From: Chitinispirillaceae bacterium
GTDB taxonomy: Bacteria; Fibrobacterota; Chitinivibrionia; Chitinivibrionales; Chitinispirillaceae
Assembly: GCA_016929415.1 (NCBI GenBank)
Contig: JAFGIW010000091.1
Location: 1-61,988, forward strand
Direction of reading: 5' to 3'
DNA: 61,988 nucleotides
Shown: positions 23,651 through 32,974 of the stretch, one piece after another
How the letters are laid out: each line of letters starts with the position of its first letter
How positions within the stretch are numbered: position 1 is the first letter of the stretch
The notes under the pieces: model-generated
Database searches by the model: none
What the model was told of the DNA's origin: nothing
Seen by the model: the letters and a program-made list of their open reading frames with translations, nothing else
Translations under genes and position numbers: made by a program

Positions 23651-24484
23651 ATGCCGGATATTTATCATTACAGTGACTACCGCAAATTTCTCCACGACCG
23701 GCTGGAGGAGAAGAAACGGGAAAATCCCGCGATCTCCTTCCGCATGCTTGCCCGCCAGGTAGGGTATAAAGCTCCAAGTTACCTCCCGATGCTCCTTTCG
23801 GGCAGGATCAACATGTCGCTCGACATGTGCCTCAAATTCTGCTCGTACATGAAACTGACGAAGAAACGATGTGACTATTTTCAGAACATGGTACTCTTCG
23901 GTAATGCATCTTCGCATAAGGAACAGAAGCTGTATTTCGACAAGATGCGCTCCTTCAAGGAGGCAGCGGTCCATCTCATCGATTCGGCTCAGTACCGGTT
24001 TTATGAAAAATGGTACAACCCGGCGATCCGGGCCCTGCTGGAGTTTTTCCCCCTTCGCGATGAGTACGAGGTAATCGGAAAATTGCTCATTCCCGCGATA
24101 ACCGGCCGGGAAGTGCAGGAGTCATTCGAGCTTCTGAAAGAACTGAAGATGATCGAAAAAGACAAGGACGGTTTTTACCGCCCCGCCGACGCCGTCATCT
24201 CCACCGGCTACGAAGCATCCGGCATTGCAATCAACACCTTTTTATACAATACACTCCGTTTGTCGGAATCGGCGCTCGGCAGATTCCCGCGCGACGAAAG
24301 AAACTTCTCCTGCCTTACGCTCGGAATTTCAAAAAACGGTTTTAACGAAATCAGGCAGGAATTGCGTGAATTCAGGCGTAAAGTATTGAAAATTGCAGAG
24401 GATGACAAGGCGGATAGAATCTACCAGTTCGGCTTTCAGCTTTTCCCTGTTTCCCATCAATACTCACAACGGAAGAAAAAATGA
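23651..24484 (+). CDS. TIGR02147 family putative regulator
   Basis: The 277-residue protein matches the TIGR02147 family, which is strongly expanded in Fibrobacter. The N-terminal half is HTH-like (IYHYSDYRKFLHDRLEEKK, ISFRMLARQVGYKAPSYL, LLSGRINMS), followed by the family stretches FYEKWYNPAIRALLEF, LLIPAITGREV, LKMIEKDKDGFYRP and LTLGISKNGFNEIR. Members are thought to be transcription regulators of neighbouring surface-protein genes; direct evidence is scarce. Its TGA overlaps the ATG of the LRR lipoprotein gene (ATGA). A promoter and an 18-bp palindrome upstream suggest autoregulation. This gene is the best taxonomic hint in the window. Confidence 0.88.
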   Translation: MPDIYHYSDYRKFLHDRLEEKKRENPAISFRMLARQVGYKAPSYLPMLLSGRINMSLDMCLKFCSYMKLTKKRCDYFQNMVLFGNASSHKEQKLYFDKMRSFKEAAVHLIDSAQYRFYEKWYNPAIRALLEFFPLRDEYEVIGKLLIPAITGREVQESFELLKELKMIEKDKDGFYRPADAVISTGYEASGIAINTFLYNTLRLSESALGRFPRDERNFSCLTLGISKNGFNEIRQELREFRRKVLKIAEDDKADRIYQFGFQLFPVSHQYSQRKKK

Positions 24485-25770
24485 TGCGATTGGGGATGAT
24501 ACTGCTGGCAACAAGCCTCTGTCTGTTTCTGAACTGCACCCTTGGGACCGGTTCCGAGGTAGAGGGAAAGCGCTTTGCCATCGAGGGGAGGGCGGTGTAT
24601 GCCGAGGACGGGCCGGTCGCCTGGGCGAAGGTCCGGGTGCGGCCAACAGGGTTTCTTGCGCTCTATGCCGACGAATTCGCCATCTTCGATACCGTGACCA
24701 ACGCGCAGGGATTCTTTCATTTCGACACGATACCGGTCGACTCGTATACCATCGAGATCAACAAGGACGGAAAGTTCGGGGCTTTGCAGGAGCTGAAAGT
24801 AGGGACATACGACAGCTTCCCGATCGTCCTGCCGACTGCAACCCTCACCTCTACCGGCACCATTTACGGCCGCATCAACCTGCCGATTTCCGACGACACC
24901 AGCCGTCCGTGGGTGGCGCTTTACAATGTCGATTATCTAGTTAAGGCGCCCCTAACCCAGGATTTCCGGTTCGAGGGGGTGCCGGAGGGGGTGTACAGTC
25001 TTCGTATCGTTCCGTATCATGAAAGTAAACTTGTCGTCGAACTGCACGACATTACGGTCGCCGGCGACAGCGTCGTGGATGTGGGGACGCTCAATTTCAC
25101 CATCCAGCAATTTTTCAAGGGATGTACCAGTTTCGAATGCGACTCGATGGCGGTACGGTCAATTCTTGATGCAAACGGACTGACGGAGGTTCCCGTCGAA
25201 TCGGTAGTAACGGTTGATACTGCTGCCGCTCGGATCATTGAGTTCGACATTTCCCATCAATCAATCGCCACCGTCACGAAGGAGATAGGCAGCCTTTCAC
25301 GGCTCGTCACCCTCAATCTCCGCAACAACCGCGTCCAGTCGCTTCCCGAACAGATCGGGTATCTGCGGTCGCTCAGGGAGTGCCATCTCGACAGCAACGG
25401 GTTATATGAATTGCCCGCCGAATTGTGCTATCTCTGCTCACTCCAGGTGGTGACGGCAAGCGCTAATAATATTTACCGGTTAGACTCACGGCTGATGAGT
25501 TTACAGGTCGGCACACTCGATCTTCGTTTCAATATGCTTGAAATGCTGCCGGAGGCAGATCGAATGCTTCCCCGAATACAGTTGTTGTATCTCGACAACA
25601 ACAAGCTTGCATCGCTTCCGTACCAAATAATGCAAACACAACCGCATGGTTTTTCAATAGGTAATAATCGTTTATGCGTCCTGCCGTCAAAGCTTTCGCA
25701 GTGGCTTACCATTTACGATGAAGACTGGCAAGCATCGCAGGATTGCTCGACCGTTGACTCATCCGAGTAA
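24481..25770 (+). CDS. Leucine-rich-repeat lipoprotein with carboxypeptidase-regulatory-like domains
   Basis: The 429-residue protein has a lipobox (LCLFLNC), two beta-sandwich repeats of the CarboxypepD_reg type (about 30-110 and 115-200; AWAKVRVRPTG, TNAQGFFHFDTIPVDSYTIE, FEGVPEGVYSLRI), then LRRs (about 250-400; LVTLNLRNNRVQSLPEQIG, LRECHLDSNGLYELP, LLYLDNNKLASLP). The repeats are of the intracellular-type spacing (about 23 residues) but here lie outside the cell membrane. Translationally coupled to the TIGR02147 gene and followed 10 nt later by the propeller gene. Probably a surface-exposed adhesion or recognition protein. Confidence 0.8.
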   Translation: MMRLGMILLATSLCLFLNCTLGTGSEVEGKRFAIEGRAVYAEDGPVAWAKVRVRPTGFLALYADEFAIFDTVTNAQGFFHFDTIPVDSYTIEINKDGKFGALQELKVGTYDSFPIVLPTATLTSTGTIYGRINLPISDDTSRPWVALYNVDYLVKAPLTQDFRFEGVPEGVYSLRIVPYHESKLVVELHDITVAGDSVVDVGTLNFTIQQFFKGCTSFECDSMAVRSILDANGLTEVPVESVVTVDTAAARIIEFDISHQSIATVTKEIGSLSRLVTLNLRNNRVQSLPEQIGYLRSLRECHLDSNGLYELPAELCYLCSLQVVTASANNIYRLDSRLMSLQVGTLDLRFNMLEMLPEADRMLPRIQLLYLDNNKLASLPYQIMQTQPHGFSIGNNRLCVLPSKLSQWLTIYDEDWQASQDCSTVDSSE

Positions 25771-25780
25771 AGGAGGAATT

Positions 25781-28006
25781 ATGAATGGAAACAGTTTGTT
25801 GCTCATTGCCGCGGCGTCGTTTTTATTCACGGTCGCCTCCGTAGCAGATGATGGAACATGGTACAAACCGTTCCATGCAATCGGATCTATATACGAAACA
25901 GGCGGCGCAGGTGATTTTCTTTGGTTTCTGACGGGGCACGGAATCGGCCGGTTGAATACCGTAACTCTTCAAACAAAACATTTCTCGTTTTGTTCATTGG
26001 ATGTCCCTGAACTAATCACCTGGAATAATTACAGCCTTGCTGTTGGAGATTCCGACCATGTTGCTTTCTATAATACCGGCAACCATCGGATCTTTTTATA
26101 TGACGGCATATCCTGGGAAAATCCTCCATGTCCATATGACTATGATCAGCTGACGGTTGATTACCGCGGACGACTCTGGGTGGCGGGCGCTGCCGAAATC
26201 GCCGGTTATGATGGCAATGAATGGAAAACCCTTCCTCTCGAAATTCCCGATTCGATGTACGTCGGTTCGATGCTCGCGGATGATACGGGGGCGGTTTGGT
26301 TCGTTATCCGTTGGCCCTCCAATCCTCCATCACCTCAACGTAACTCACGGGTTTACTGCTTTGACGGATTGGAAATACATCCGATATCCATAGACTCCTT
26401 TCCTATTTACACAGCCTTGAAGGATATTCATGGAAACATCTGGCTGTTGGATGGCACCGGATCTTCGAATATGAATGTATATTCGATAGGCCCAGATCGA
26501 TTGATAACCATTTATCAAATTGAAGAAGATTTTCCTACATATTCACCCCCCCATATCGATTCCGACGGCAATTTATGGAGCTTGGTTTTTACAAAATACT
26601 CCAACGTTCTTTACAAAAACAACATACGATCACTGGACACCACCCAACGAGAAGGCTTTTCAACGTTCAAAATGTATCCACATAACGATCTTACATCCTG
26701 CAACAATGGAGTATATCTCGCCCAGCCGGACGGATTCAGCCACTTTACGGGCAACGGTTTAGAATATCTATTTCTTTCCAAAGAGGATTTATTGGGTACT
26801 TCATGTGAAAATATATCTCAAGGAGCCTCCGTATTATTTAAAAAAGATGGTTCGTTTTTATCCTTCAGCGATAACGGGCACGATGTTATCGAATATAAAA
26901 ATGGAAATTGCCATTTCATGCCATCTTTACATAAGAAAGTGTCGGCCCTTTTTGAAACGGTCGACGGCGCTGTCCTTGCAACGGCAGGGGCGGTATATAG
27001 TCTCGGCGGATTGTACAGATTGCAGGACACGACATGGGAATTGCTGGCCGGAACCGAAAACCTTCCTTTCCACAGTATCACACAGGATAAAAACGGGAAG
27101 ATATGGGGTAGTGACGGTAAAAAAATTATTCGCCAGACCGATTTTGGCTGGGAACTGATTGACTCCGGAAATTCAAACCTTCCCTATCTTGATGCTTTTC
27201 CTTACACGATAAGGAATATTCGTAAGGGTCCGAATGATGCAATCTGGATACAACTCAACTCCTCCGTCGCACAAACGAACGACGGCTTTCATTGGACATT
27301 CTATGATTTTGCGAATCCAGACCTTTCATTCAATAGGATGCATCTGATGTCGAACGACAAGAATGGCGATATAGTCATATGGTACAGTGAAGTCCTTGCC
27401 GATTCCGGAAGTTCGAGACTGATCAGGGCTGTTTATAATGGATTGAACTGGGTGCTTGATACTGTACCGGCTCCTTCTCAAGTTTATTTCTCCATTTATT
27501 ATGAAGATGTTAGGGGAGACTTGTGGGCTGCAATAAATTATCCCGGTCCGACGCCATTAGAATATGCAGGGCCTCTTTACCGATACACCGACTCATCCTG
27601 GATCGCCTACGATACCGCTAATACACCATTTCTGTTTTACTTTCTTATTGGCGAAAACGCAAACGGAGACATGTACTTTCGCGATATGTGCAATGAGACG
27701 GTTGTCTTTAAACGTGAACCGCTCAAGGCAACCACACCCAAAATGCATCCGCCTTTAAAATCCGGACTGTTTCTGCGCACTTCCGCCGGTAATTCTTTTT
27801 CCGTCAATTACACCCTACCGAAATCGGGAGTGGCGATGCTTTCACTCTATTCGCTGCAGGGAAGGCTCGTCCGCACGCTTCTGACGGGATTTCACCGGTT
27901 CGGCACCCACCGCCGCACCTTCACCGTCACCTGCTCTCCCGGCCTCTATTTCGTCCGTCTTCGCACCCCGGAGGGCTCTCATGTATCGCAACTCGTACTG
28001 CGCTGA
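25781..28006 (+). CDS. Secreted beta-propeller protein with Por-like C-terminal tail
   Basis: The 741-residue protein has a signal peptide (LLLIAAASFLFTVASVADDG) and repeated blades reminiscent of two-component-regulator propellers (DYRGRLWVAGAAEIAGYDGN, DIHGNIWLLDGTG, DKNGKIWGSDGK, DVRGDLWAAINY; recurring D..G..W). A C-terminal tail follows (VNYTLPKSGVAMLSLYSLQG, then RLVRTLL, SPGLYFVRL). AAAGGAGGAATT lies before the ATG at 25781, which is preferred over an earlier in-frame codon inside the LRR gene. The coding sequence is visibly richer in A and T than its neighbours, mainly from 25,900 to 27,700, which may reflect acquisition. Third gene of the TIGR02147 operon; role probably extracellular binding. 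Confidence 0.75.
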   Translation: MNGNSLLLIAAASFLFTVASVADDGTWYKPFHAIGSIYETGGAGDFLWFLTGHGIGRLNTVTLQTKHFSFCSLDVPELITWNNYSLAVGDSDHVAFYNTGNHRIFLYDGISWENPPCPYDYDQLTVDYRGRLWVAGAAEIAGYDGNEWKTLPLEIPDSMYVGSMLADDTGAVWFVIRWPSNPPSPQRNSRVYCFDGLEIHPISIDSFPIYTALKDIHGNIWLLDGTGSSNMNVYSIGPDRLITIYQIEEDFPTYSPPHIDSDGNLWSLVFTKYSNVLYKNNIRSLDTTQREGFSTFKMYPHNDLTSCNNGVYLAQPDGFSHFTGNGLEYLFLSKEDLLGTSCENISQGASVLFKKDGSFLSFSDNGHDVIEYKNGNCHFMPSLHKKVSALFETVDGAVLATAGAVYSLGGLYRLQDTTWELLAGTENLPFHSITQDKNGKIWGSDGKKIIRQTDFGWELIDSGNSNLPYLDAFPYTIRNIRKGPNDAIWIQLNSSVAQTNDGFHWTFYDFANPDLSFNRMHLMSNDKNGDIVIWYSEVLADSGSSRLIRAVYNGLNWVLDTVPAPSQVYFSIYYEDVRGDLWAAINYPGPTPLEYAGPLYRYTDSSWIAYDTANTPFLFYFLIGENANGDMYFRDMCNETVVFKREPLKATTPKMHPPLKSGLFLRTSAGNSFSVNYTLPKSGVAMLSLYSLQGRLVRTLLTGFHRFGTHRRTFTVTCSPGLYFVRLRTPEGSHVSQLVLR

Positions 28007-28042
28007 CCGTCCTTCACCCGGAGCAGGGTCAGGTTGCTGCCG

Positions 28043-28072
28043 GGCCGGATGCGGCGCTTGCCGCATCCGGCC
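28043..28072. terminator. Perfect 13-bp stem hairpin after the propeller gene
   Basis: GGCCGGATGCGGC and GCCGCATCCGGCC pair perfectly around the loop GCTT, 37 nt after the propeller gene stop. No T-tract follows (TTGATAATTG), so it may act as an mRNA 3' stabiliser or a REP-like element rather than a classical terminator. The rest of the gap to 28220 holds nothing recognised. Confidence 0.5.
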
Positions 28073-28220
28073 TTGATAATTGACAACAGCGTATCTCACG
28101 CTCGCGCATTTTTTTTACCCGGTCGGTTAAAAATCGGTTTAAAATCCACCATCCCCGACAGTATATTACTACTTAAGCACCAGCACCCCGTTCCACCTCC
28201 ACAAGGAGTAGAGTATAGTT

Positions 28221-28856
28221 ATGGCAATTTCCATCACTCCCTCCTCACACCTCCTTTTCATCGGCGACAGCATCACCGACTGCGGCCGCCGTGAAAAGCC
28301 GTTTTCCCTTGGTGACGGATATGTTGCCATGGTGGCCGAACGCCTCATTCAGCTGTATCCGAAACTGCGGATCACCAATCGCGGCATCAGCGGCAATACC
28401 AGCATTGACCTGGTTGCCCGCTGGAAAGAGGACGGCCTTGATCTCAAACCGTCGATCATCTCGATACTCATCGGCATCAACGACACCTGGCGCCGTTACG
28501 ATCATGGTATCGAGACCGGCATTGCGGCATTTGAAGAAAACTACCGCAGCATTCTCGACCGCACGGTGGTAGGCCTCAGGGCATCATTGATTCTCTGTGA
28601 ACCTTTTCTGCTGCCGCTTACGGATGAACAGAAGCTCTGGCACTTCGACCTTGACCCTAAACGGCGGCTCATCCGCGGTTTGGCCGATGAATATAAAGCG
28701 GTGTTTGTCCCCCTTCAGGAGGCGTTTCAGAAGGCCGCGGCAACGAAACGTGCCTCCGAACTGGCGGAAGACGGCGTCCATCCGACTGAGGCGGGGCACC
28801 AGCTGATTGCCGAAACGTGGTTGAAGGCAGTCGGGAGAGAGGCTGGGAAGACCTGA
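28221..28856 (+). CDS. SGNH/GDSL-family hydrolase
   Basis: The 211-residue hydrolase has all four blocks: FIGDSITDCGRR (nucleophile Ser), RGISGNTSIDL (Gly), IGINDTWRRYD (Asn) and DGVHPTEAGHQL (catalytic Asp-His). No signal peptide is seen, so it should act in the cytoplasm as an esterase or acyl-hydrolase of unknown substrate. AAGGAG precedes the ATG. Residues about 91-102 are encoded by the 37-bp segment duplicated at 22205-22241. Monocistronic and convergent with the DUF4175 gene. Confidence 0.9.
   Translation: MAISITPSSHLLFIGDSITDCGRREKPFSLGDGYVAMVAERLIQLYPKLRITNRGISGNTSIDLVARWKEDGLDLKPSIISILIGINDTWRRYDHGIETGIAAFEENYRSILDRTVVGLRASLILCEPFLLPLTDEQKLWHFDLDPKRRLIRGLADEYKAVFVPLQEAFQKAAATKRASELAEDGVHPTEAGHQLIAETWLKAVGREAGKT
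28490..28526 (+). repeat. 37-bp perfect direct repeat, copy 2
   Basis: Identical to 22205-22241. Here it is a normal part of the SGNH hydrolase block III region, so this copy is probably the source. Confidence 0.85.
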
Positions 28857-28876
28857 ACCGGAGATATTTTGTTTTT

Positions 28877-28905
28877 GTAGAGACGCTACGCCGTAGCGTC
28901 TCTAC
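28877..28905. repeat. 29-bp perfect palindrome (GTAGAGACG type)
   Basis: GTAGAGACGCTACG and CGTAGCGTCTCTAC are exact complements around one central C. Sequences of the form GTAGAGACG...CGTCTCTAC occur as dispersed repeats in cyanobacteria and Bacteroidota (recalled, not searched). Its last bases supply the stop codon (28902-28904, minus strand) of the DUF4175 gene. It separates two convergent genes and could serve as a bidirectional terminator. Confidence 0.75.
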
Positions 28906-31900
28906 TTCAAATACAACACCCCCAGTGAATCGAAATAGGCATTGATTGACTGCCGGTAGGAAGCCGGGTAGGTGCCCTCCTGGAGCGCCCGGCGCCGCAG
29001 CATATAAAAGGTGTCGTTGTTGCCGAACGCGGAATCGGACGGCGTGCCGGTCGATTTTGTAAATACGATCCCCGCGGAGGTCGATTTCCTCTCCTCCTTT
29101 CCTTCCTCCTCGCGGTGAAGCGAGAGGGCCGACTGGAGCATCCGGGCAAGGAAGCGGTCCTGACGTTCGGTGACCTCTTCACGGGGCAGATTGAGGAGTT
29201 GCGTCAGATTGCGGGCCTCTTTTTCAAGTTCCTCGACCCGCTTTTTCATCCCTTCGCCCGTTGCATCGCCGAATTTTTCGCCGAGCGCTTTGAGCTGGTC
29301 GGCAAGCGCCTGCTGGGCGGCCTGTGCCTCTCTGCGGGCAGCCTCGCAACCCTCACTGCCTTCAGCTGCACCGCCCGGCGGCCGGCCCTGCAACATTGCG
29401 CGCAGGAGTTGCGCGGTTGCGGCGTTGATCGCCGCCTGTTTTCCCGACATTTTACGCAGCGATTCCCGCCATCCGCCTGCTCCGCTGTTGCAGCTTCCAC
29501 CCTCCTGACTCATGGCCGAAACCGTCTCAAGCAGGCTTGCGGCAAGCTGTTTGATCGACTGTTCGCTTACCCGCATGCCGAATCCGTCGTCGCCTTCGCC
29601 GAGCGATTGCACCGCCGCCTTCGATGCCTCGCGCGCTGAAGCGGCATCGCCGCGCAATCGTTGACGGAGCGACGGGGGCAGCAGCGGCAGGCTGTCGATC
29701 TCCTGCCCGAGAAACCCGAGCGCCTGATGAAGCGCCTGCTGTGCCCTTGCCTGTTGGCGGCGGGCCTCTTCACCGGCAGGTTTATCCGTCCGGACCTGCT
29801 CCTGCCACGACGACAGGTTGAGGGAACCGCTCACCAGGTCGAGCAGTTTGTTGCGGAGCGCTTCGAGCTGCTCCATCATGAAGGAACTCATCTTCTCCCG
29901 GAGTTCCTGTGCCAGTGAGGCCAAGTTGCCGCTCATCTGCTGCATGGTGCCCGGCGAAGGGGTCTGCCGGCGGGAAAGTTGCTCCTCCATGGTGTTTCCG
30001 AGTGAATCAAGTTGATGCATCGATTGGCCGTCGGGGGGTTCCTGGTCGTCCCGGCCTCCGGCTCTGATCTCCTTTTGTAATTGCCCGATCCGGTCGAGGA
30101 GGTCCTTCTGCCGGGGGGCGGTCTGATCGTCCCGGCCGCTCCGGGCGAGTTGCGCCTGTTCTTCGGCGAGCTTTTCGGCGCGCATGGCGAGCTGCGCCAG
30201 TTCGCGGTCGCGCCTGAGCGCTTCGAGAAACTGCAGCGTATTATCGAGGCGACTATTCAGATCAGGAAGCATCTCCTTGAGTTTGTCGACCGCTTCCCGC
30301 ATGTCACTAATGGAAATTTCGCCCGATTCATATTGTGGAAACAGCAGGCTGTCGCCGTACAATGCGATAAGTTCCTCCAGCGCCTTGCGGACTTCGTCCA
30401 TTTTACGGGCGATCTCCTCGCCGAGCGCTCCCTCTTCCCGCAGCTCCTTGACATTTTCCTCGATCTGCCGAAGCGCCTCCTGAAGGGAGTCGGCCTGCGC
30501 CTTCATCGCCTGTTCGATGGTCTGTGCAAGCTGACGGCGGTCCCACGAAGGGGAAGATTCTTCTGATCCGGCAGTCGCTTTATCGAGCTGTTCGACGTTC
30601 TTCATAAGCTCATCCTGCCGCCTGCGCACCCTGACGATTGACTCACGGGCATTCGCATCGCGCTGCGCCATGGTCCGGTGGATTTCTTCGATGGTGGGAA
30701 TCCGGAACCAGAAGGTGTCGGTGGTTGCATACTGCGCTCCGCCGTACGATCTGGTATCGCGTGCCCGTGCCCAGTAAAAAAGGGTATCGCCGGGATAGAG
30801 CGACAGACGGAAAATCTTCCACAAAAACGTTTTCTGCCACAGTCGCGCCGGTCGCGCGGGTGAGAGATCCTGCGACGACGGAACGGCGTCGCCCACGGCA
30901 TTTTTGCACCAATAAAGCGTTACTGAACGGACCCCCAGATCATCGGAAGCCTCTACCAGCAGCGACTCACGCTGCGCCGGTTCGAGGTTTTTGTTCGCAT
31001 TGGGCCGTAAAAACCGCACCGCGGGAGCTTCGTCGGGAAGAACGCCGATCGAGAACTGCGTGAGGGAATCGCTGAGCTGCGAAAAGGTATCGAGCAGCGA
31101 GAAGCTGTATGATGCGCTGTTGTTCACCACCAGTTCACCCTCGGCCTTTGCGCCGCTGACCCGCAGCGCGACCGTATCGCCGTTATAGCGGAGCGCGGCA
31201 GCGCGCAGCGGCGATGATTCGATGGAAAACTGCGCGTGGGTGCCGCCGTAGGCGATAAAGTCCCCCTGCCCTTCGGGGAGATGACGGGAGGGAAGTCGGG
31301 TATATAGGGGAGGGCGCAGTTCTATCTGTAAACGATGCAGGAGCGGTGGAGGGACCACCGTGACGGTTTCGGGCAGGCACCGCGCCCCCCCGAAGATAAA
31401 ACGATAGGCAAACGAAGAGGCGCAACTGTCGATCCGCAAGCTGAAGGCGCCGCGACCGTCGGGACGAAGCCATCGGACCGCTTGTTTTCCGCGCTGCAGA
31501 TCGGCCATGACAAGCTGGCATGAGGGCGCGGAAGGTTGTTTTGGCACGAGCCGCAACGTAACCGACGCATGCCGGGGTACTCTGACTGTGCCGGGAAACA
31601 CGCTTACCTCGCTTCCTTTGAACAACATAAGCGGCAACTGCCAGTAGGAGAGAAGCAACGGCCGCAACATCAGGGAGCCGATGACAAGAAGGAGCAGGGT
31701 CGCCGTTACCGGTAAACGCCATTTTTCACGGTCGGCAACCGTCACGTTGCGATAGGCTCCGATCTGGCCGGCTGCCAGGTGGAAAACCTCATCATGGAAT
31801 TCGTTCTTCTCCGCCGCTTCTGCGAGTTCAGTCGCGATCGAAAGCAGCGGATGGGCGATGTTGACGCCGCTGCGGCGCTCGAGCAGCCGGGCGGTGGAGA

Positions 31901-32153
31901 GCCGGCCGGGCCGGCGGATGAGAAGTTGGTCAACGATTATCGCCATGCCGCCTGCAATAAAAAGCACGGCTGCTCCATCCCAGACAAGCGGCACGATGGT
32001 CCAGGGAAAAAGTGCGAACAGCAGATGCAGTACAGCGGTTACGGCCATGAATACCAGCGCAAGCGACCACAGCCGCCGCAGGACCATACCCGCCAGGCGG
32101 CGCTTATGCCGCGCGTCAATAAATCGTCCGATGCTCTGCAGATGTCCGTTCAT
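28902..32153 (-). CDS. DUF4175 large membrane protein
   Basis: The 1083-residue protein has two N-terminal helices (about 25-70), a third near 160-180, a beta-rich extracytoplasmic region to about 480, and then a very long Glu/Gln/Arg-rich coiled coil (about 500-1000; REEGALGEEIARKMDEVRKA is typical). The opening (RRLWSLALVFMAV, TARLLERRSGVNIAHPLLS) matches DUF4175. Such proteins accompany DUF4159 and often BatA/MoxR-type genes and have no assigned function. Here MoxR and VWA genes are absent. The ATG overlaps the stop of the DUF4159 gene (ATGA). The stop codon lies inside the palindrome 28877-28905, so the ancestral C-terminus may have been longer. Confidence 0.8.
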   Translation of the reverse strand: MNGHLQSIGRFIDARHKRRLAGMVLRRLWSLALVFMAVTAVLHLLFALFPWTIVPLVWDGAAVLFIAGGMAIIVDQLLIRRPGRLSTARLLERRSGVNIAHPLLSIATELAEAAEKNEFHDEVFHLAAGQIGAYRNVTVADREKWRLPVTATLLLLVIGSLMLRPLLLSYWQLPLMLFKGSEVSVFPGTVRVPRHASVTLRLVPKQPSAPSCQLVMADLQRGKQAVRWLRPDGRGAFSLRIDSCASSFAYRFIFGGARCLPETVTVVPPPLLHRLQIELRPPLYTRLPSRHLPEGQGDFIAYGGTHAQFSIESSPLRAAALRYNGDTVALRVSGAKAEGELVVNNSASYSFSLLDTFSQLSDSLTQFSIGVLPDEAPAVRFLRPNANKNLEPAQRESLLVEASDDLGVRSVTLYWCKNAVGDAVPSSQDLSPARPARLWQKTFLWKIFRLSLYPGDTLFYWARARDTRSYGGAQYATTDTFWFRIPTIEEIHRTMAQRDANARESIVRVRRRQDELMKNVEQLDKATAGSEESSPSWDRRQLAQTIEQAMKAQADSLQEALRQIEENVKELREEGALGEEIARKMDEVRKALEELIALYGDSLLFPQYESGEISISDMREAVDKLKEMLPDLNSRLDNTLQFLEALRRDRELAQLAMRAEKLAEEQAQLARSGRDDQTAPRQKDLLDRIGQLQKEIRAGGRDDQEPPDGQSMHQLDSLGNTMEEQLSRRQTPSPGTMQQMSGNLASLAQELREKMSSFMMEQLEALRNKLLDLVSGSLNLSSWQEQVRTDKPAGEEARRQQARAQQALHQALGFLGQEIDSLPLLPPSLRQRLRGDAASAREASKAAVQSLGEGDDGFGMRVSEQSIKQLAASLLETVSAMSQEGGSCNSGAGGWRESLRKMSGKQAAINAATAQLLRAMLQGRPPGGAAEGSEGCEAARREAQAAQQALADQLKALGEKFGDATGEGMKKRVEELEKEARNLTQLLNLPREEVTERQDRFLARMLQSALSLHREEEGKEERKSTSAGIVFTKSTGTPSDSAFGNNDTFYMLRRRALQEGTYPASYRQSINAYFDSLGVLYLK

Positions 32154-32860
32154 GGGTTGAAAAACCAGCAGACGATGTTGACGCCCATCTGCAGCGCGAA
32201 CTCATGCAGCTGAGGGCCGTCGTTGTGGACTTCAAGGTTCTCCATACCGTCGCCGATATCGGAACTGAACGTATAAAAGACAAGCAGCCGGTTCTCAAAG
32301 AAAACACCGAGCCCTTCGGCGGGCTTGCCGTCATGTTCGTGGATTTTCGGCAGACCGGCAAGCGAGTATTTGCTGCAAAAGATCGGATGGTCCGAGGGCA
32401 GGACGGTAAGAGGATTTTCGGGAAAAAGGAGTGCGATCTCGCGTCGGAAGGTCTGGTCCATGCCGTAATTGTCATCCGCCCACAAAAAGCCGCCGCCGAT
32501 AAGATAGCGGCGCAGCCTGATCCGCTGCCGCTCCGAAAAACGGACGTCGCCGTGTCCGGTCATATAGAGAAATGGAAAATGGAAAAGCCGGTCGTCATCG
32601 ATACTCACCGTGGCAACCGAGTCGCAGACGGGGATCGTTGTCCGCTTCTTGACTGCCTGCACCAGATTGGGCAGCGACGAAGGATTTGCGTACCAGTCGC
32701 CCCCTCCGTCGTATTTGAGTCGCGCAACGGTAAAACAATACTCATCAGCGAAGCCCGGACCCATGTTGAAAAGAAGCAGCAGCAGGGCAAAACACCCCGG
32801 CCGTTTCACTTGATGCGGCAGATGGCTCACCACCCGGCAATGCGCCTGTTCGGTACCCAT
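32150..32860 (-). CDS. DUF4159 family protein
   Basis: The 236-residue exported protein has a signal-like segment (GCFALLLLLFNMGPGFA) and the DUF4159 pattern: TVARLKYDGGGDWYANPSSL, LFHFPFLYMTGHGDVRFS, LRRYLIGGGFLWADD and LTVLPSDHPIF. The fold is related to the ThuA/glutamine-amidotransferase-like group, but without a clear catalytic triad. Start supported by GGAGGAG 12 nt upstream; the signal segment begins late (about residue 20), so an internal GTG start is possible. Coupled to DUF4175, its usual genomic partner. Confidence 0.8.
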   Translation of the reverse strand: MGTEQAHCRVVSHLPHQVKRPGCFALLLLLFNMGPGFADEYCFTVARLKYDGGGDWYANPSSLPNLVQAVKKRTTIPVCDSVATVSIDDDRLFHFPFLYMTGHGDVRFSERQRIRLRRYLIGGGFLWADDNYGMDQTFRREIALLFPENPLTVLPSDHPIFCSKYSLAGLPKIHEHDGKPAEGLGVFFENRLLVFYTFSSDIGDGMENLEVHNDGPQLHEFALQMGVNIVCWFFNP

Positions 32861-32913
32861 TTCGTAATGTCACTCCTCCGCAGGCAAAATAGTTACGAAC
32901 CCGTACGTCCTCC

Positions 32914-32944
32914 AAAAAAAAAGGGCGGGTAGCACCCGCCCTTT
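32914..32944 (-). terminator. Rho-independent terminator of secDF
   Basis: On the minus strand a stem built from AAAGGGCGGGT and ACCCGCCCTTT, with a 3-nt loop, is followed by nine T. It lies about 30 nt past the secF stop. This is the clearest terminator in the window. Confidence 0.9.
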
Positions 32945-32974
32945 GTACATCAGATTTCGTTGCTCGACCGGGAC

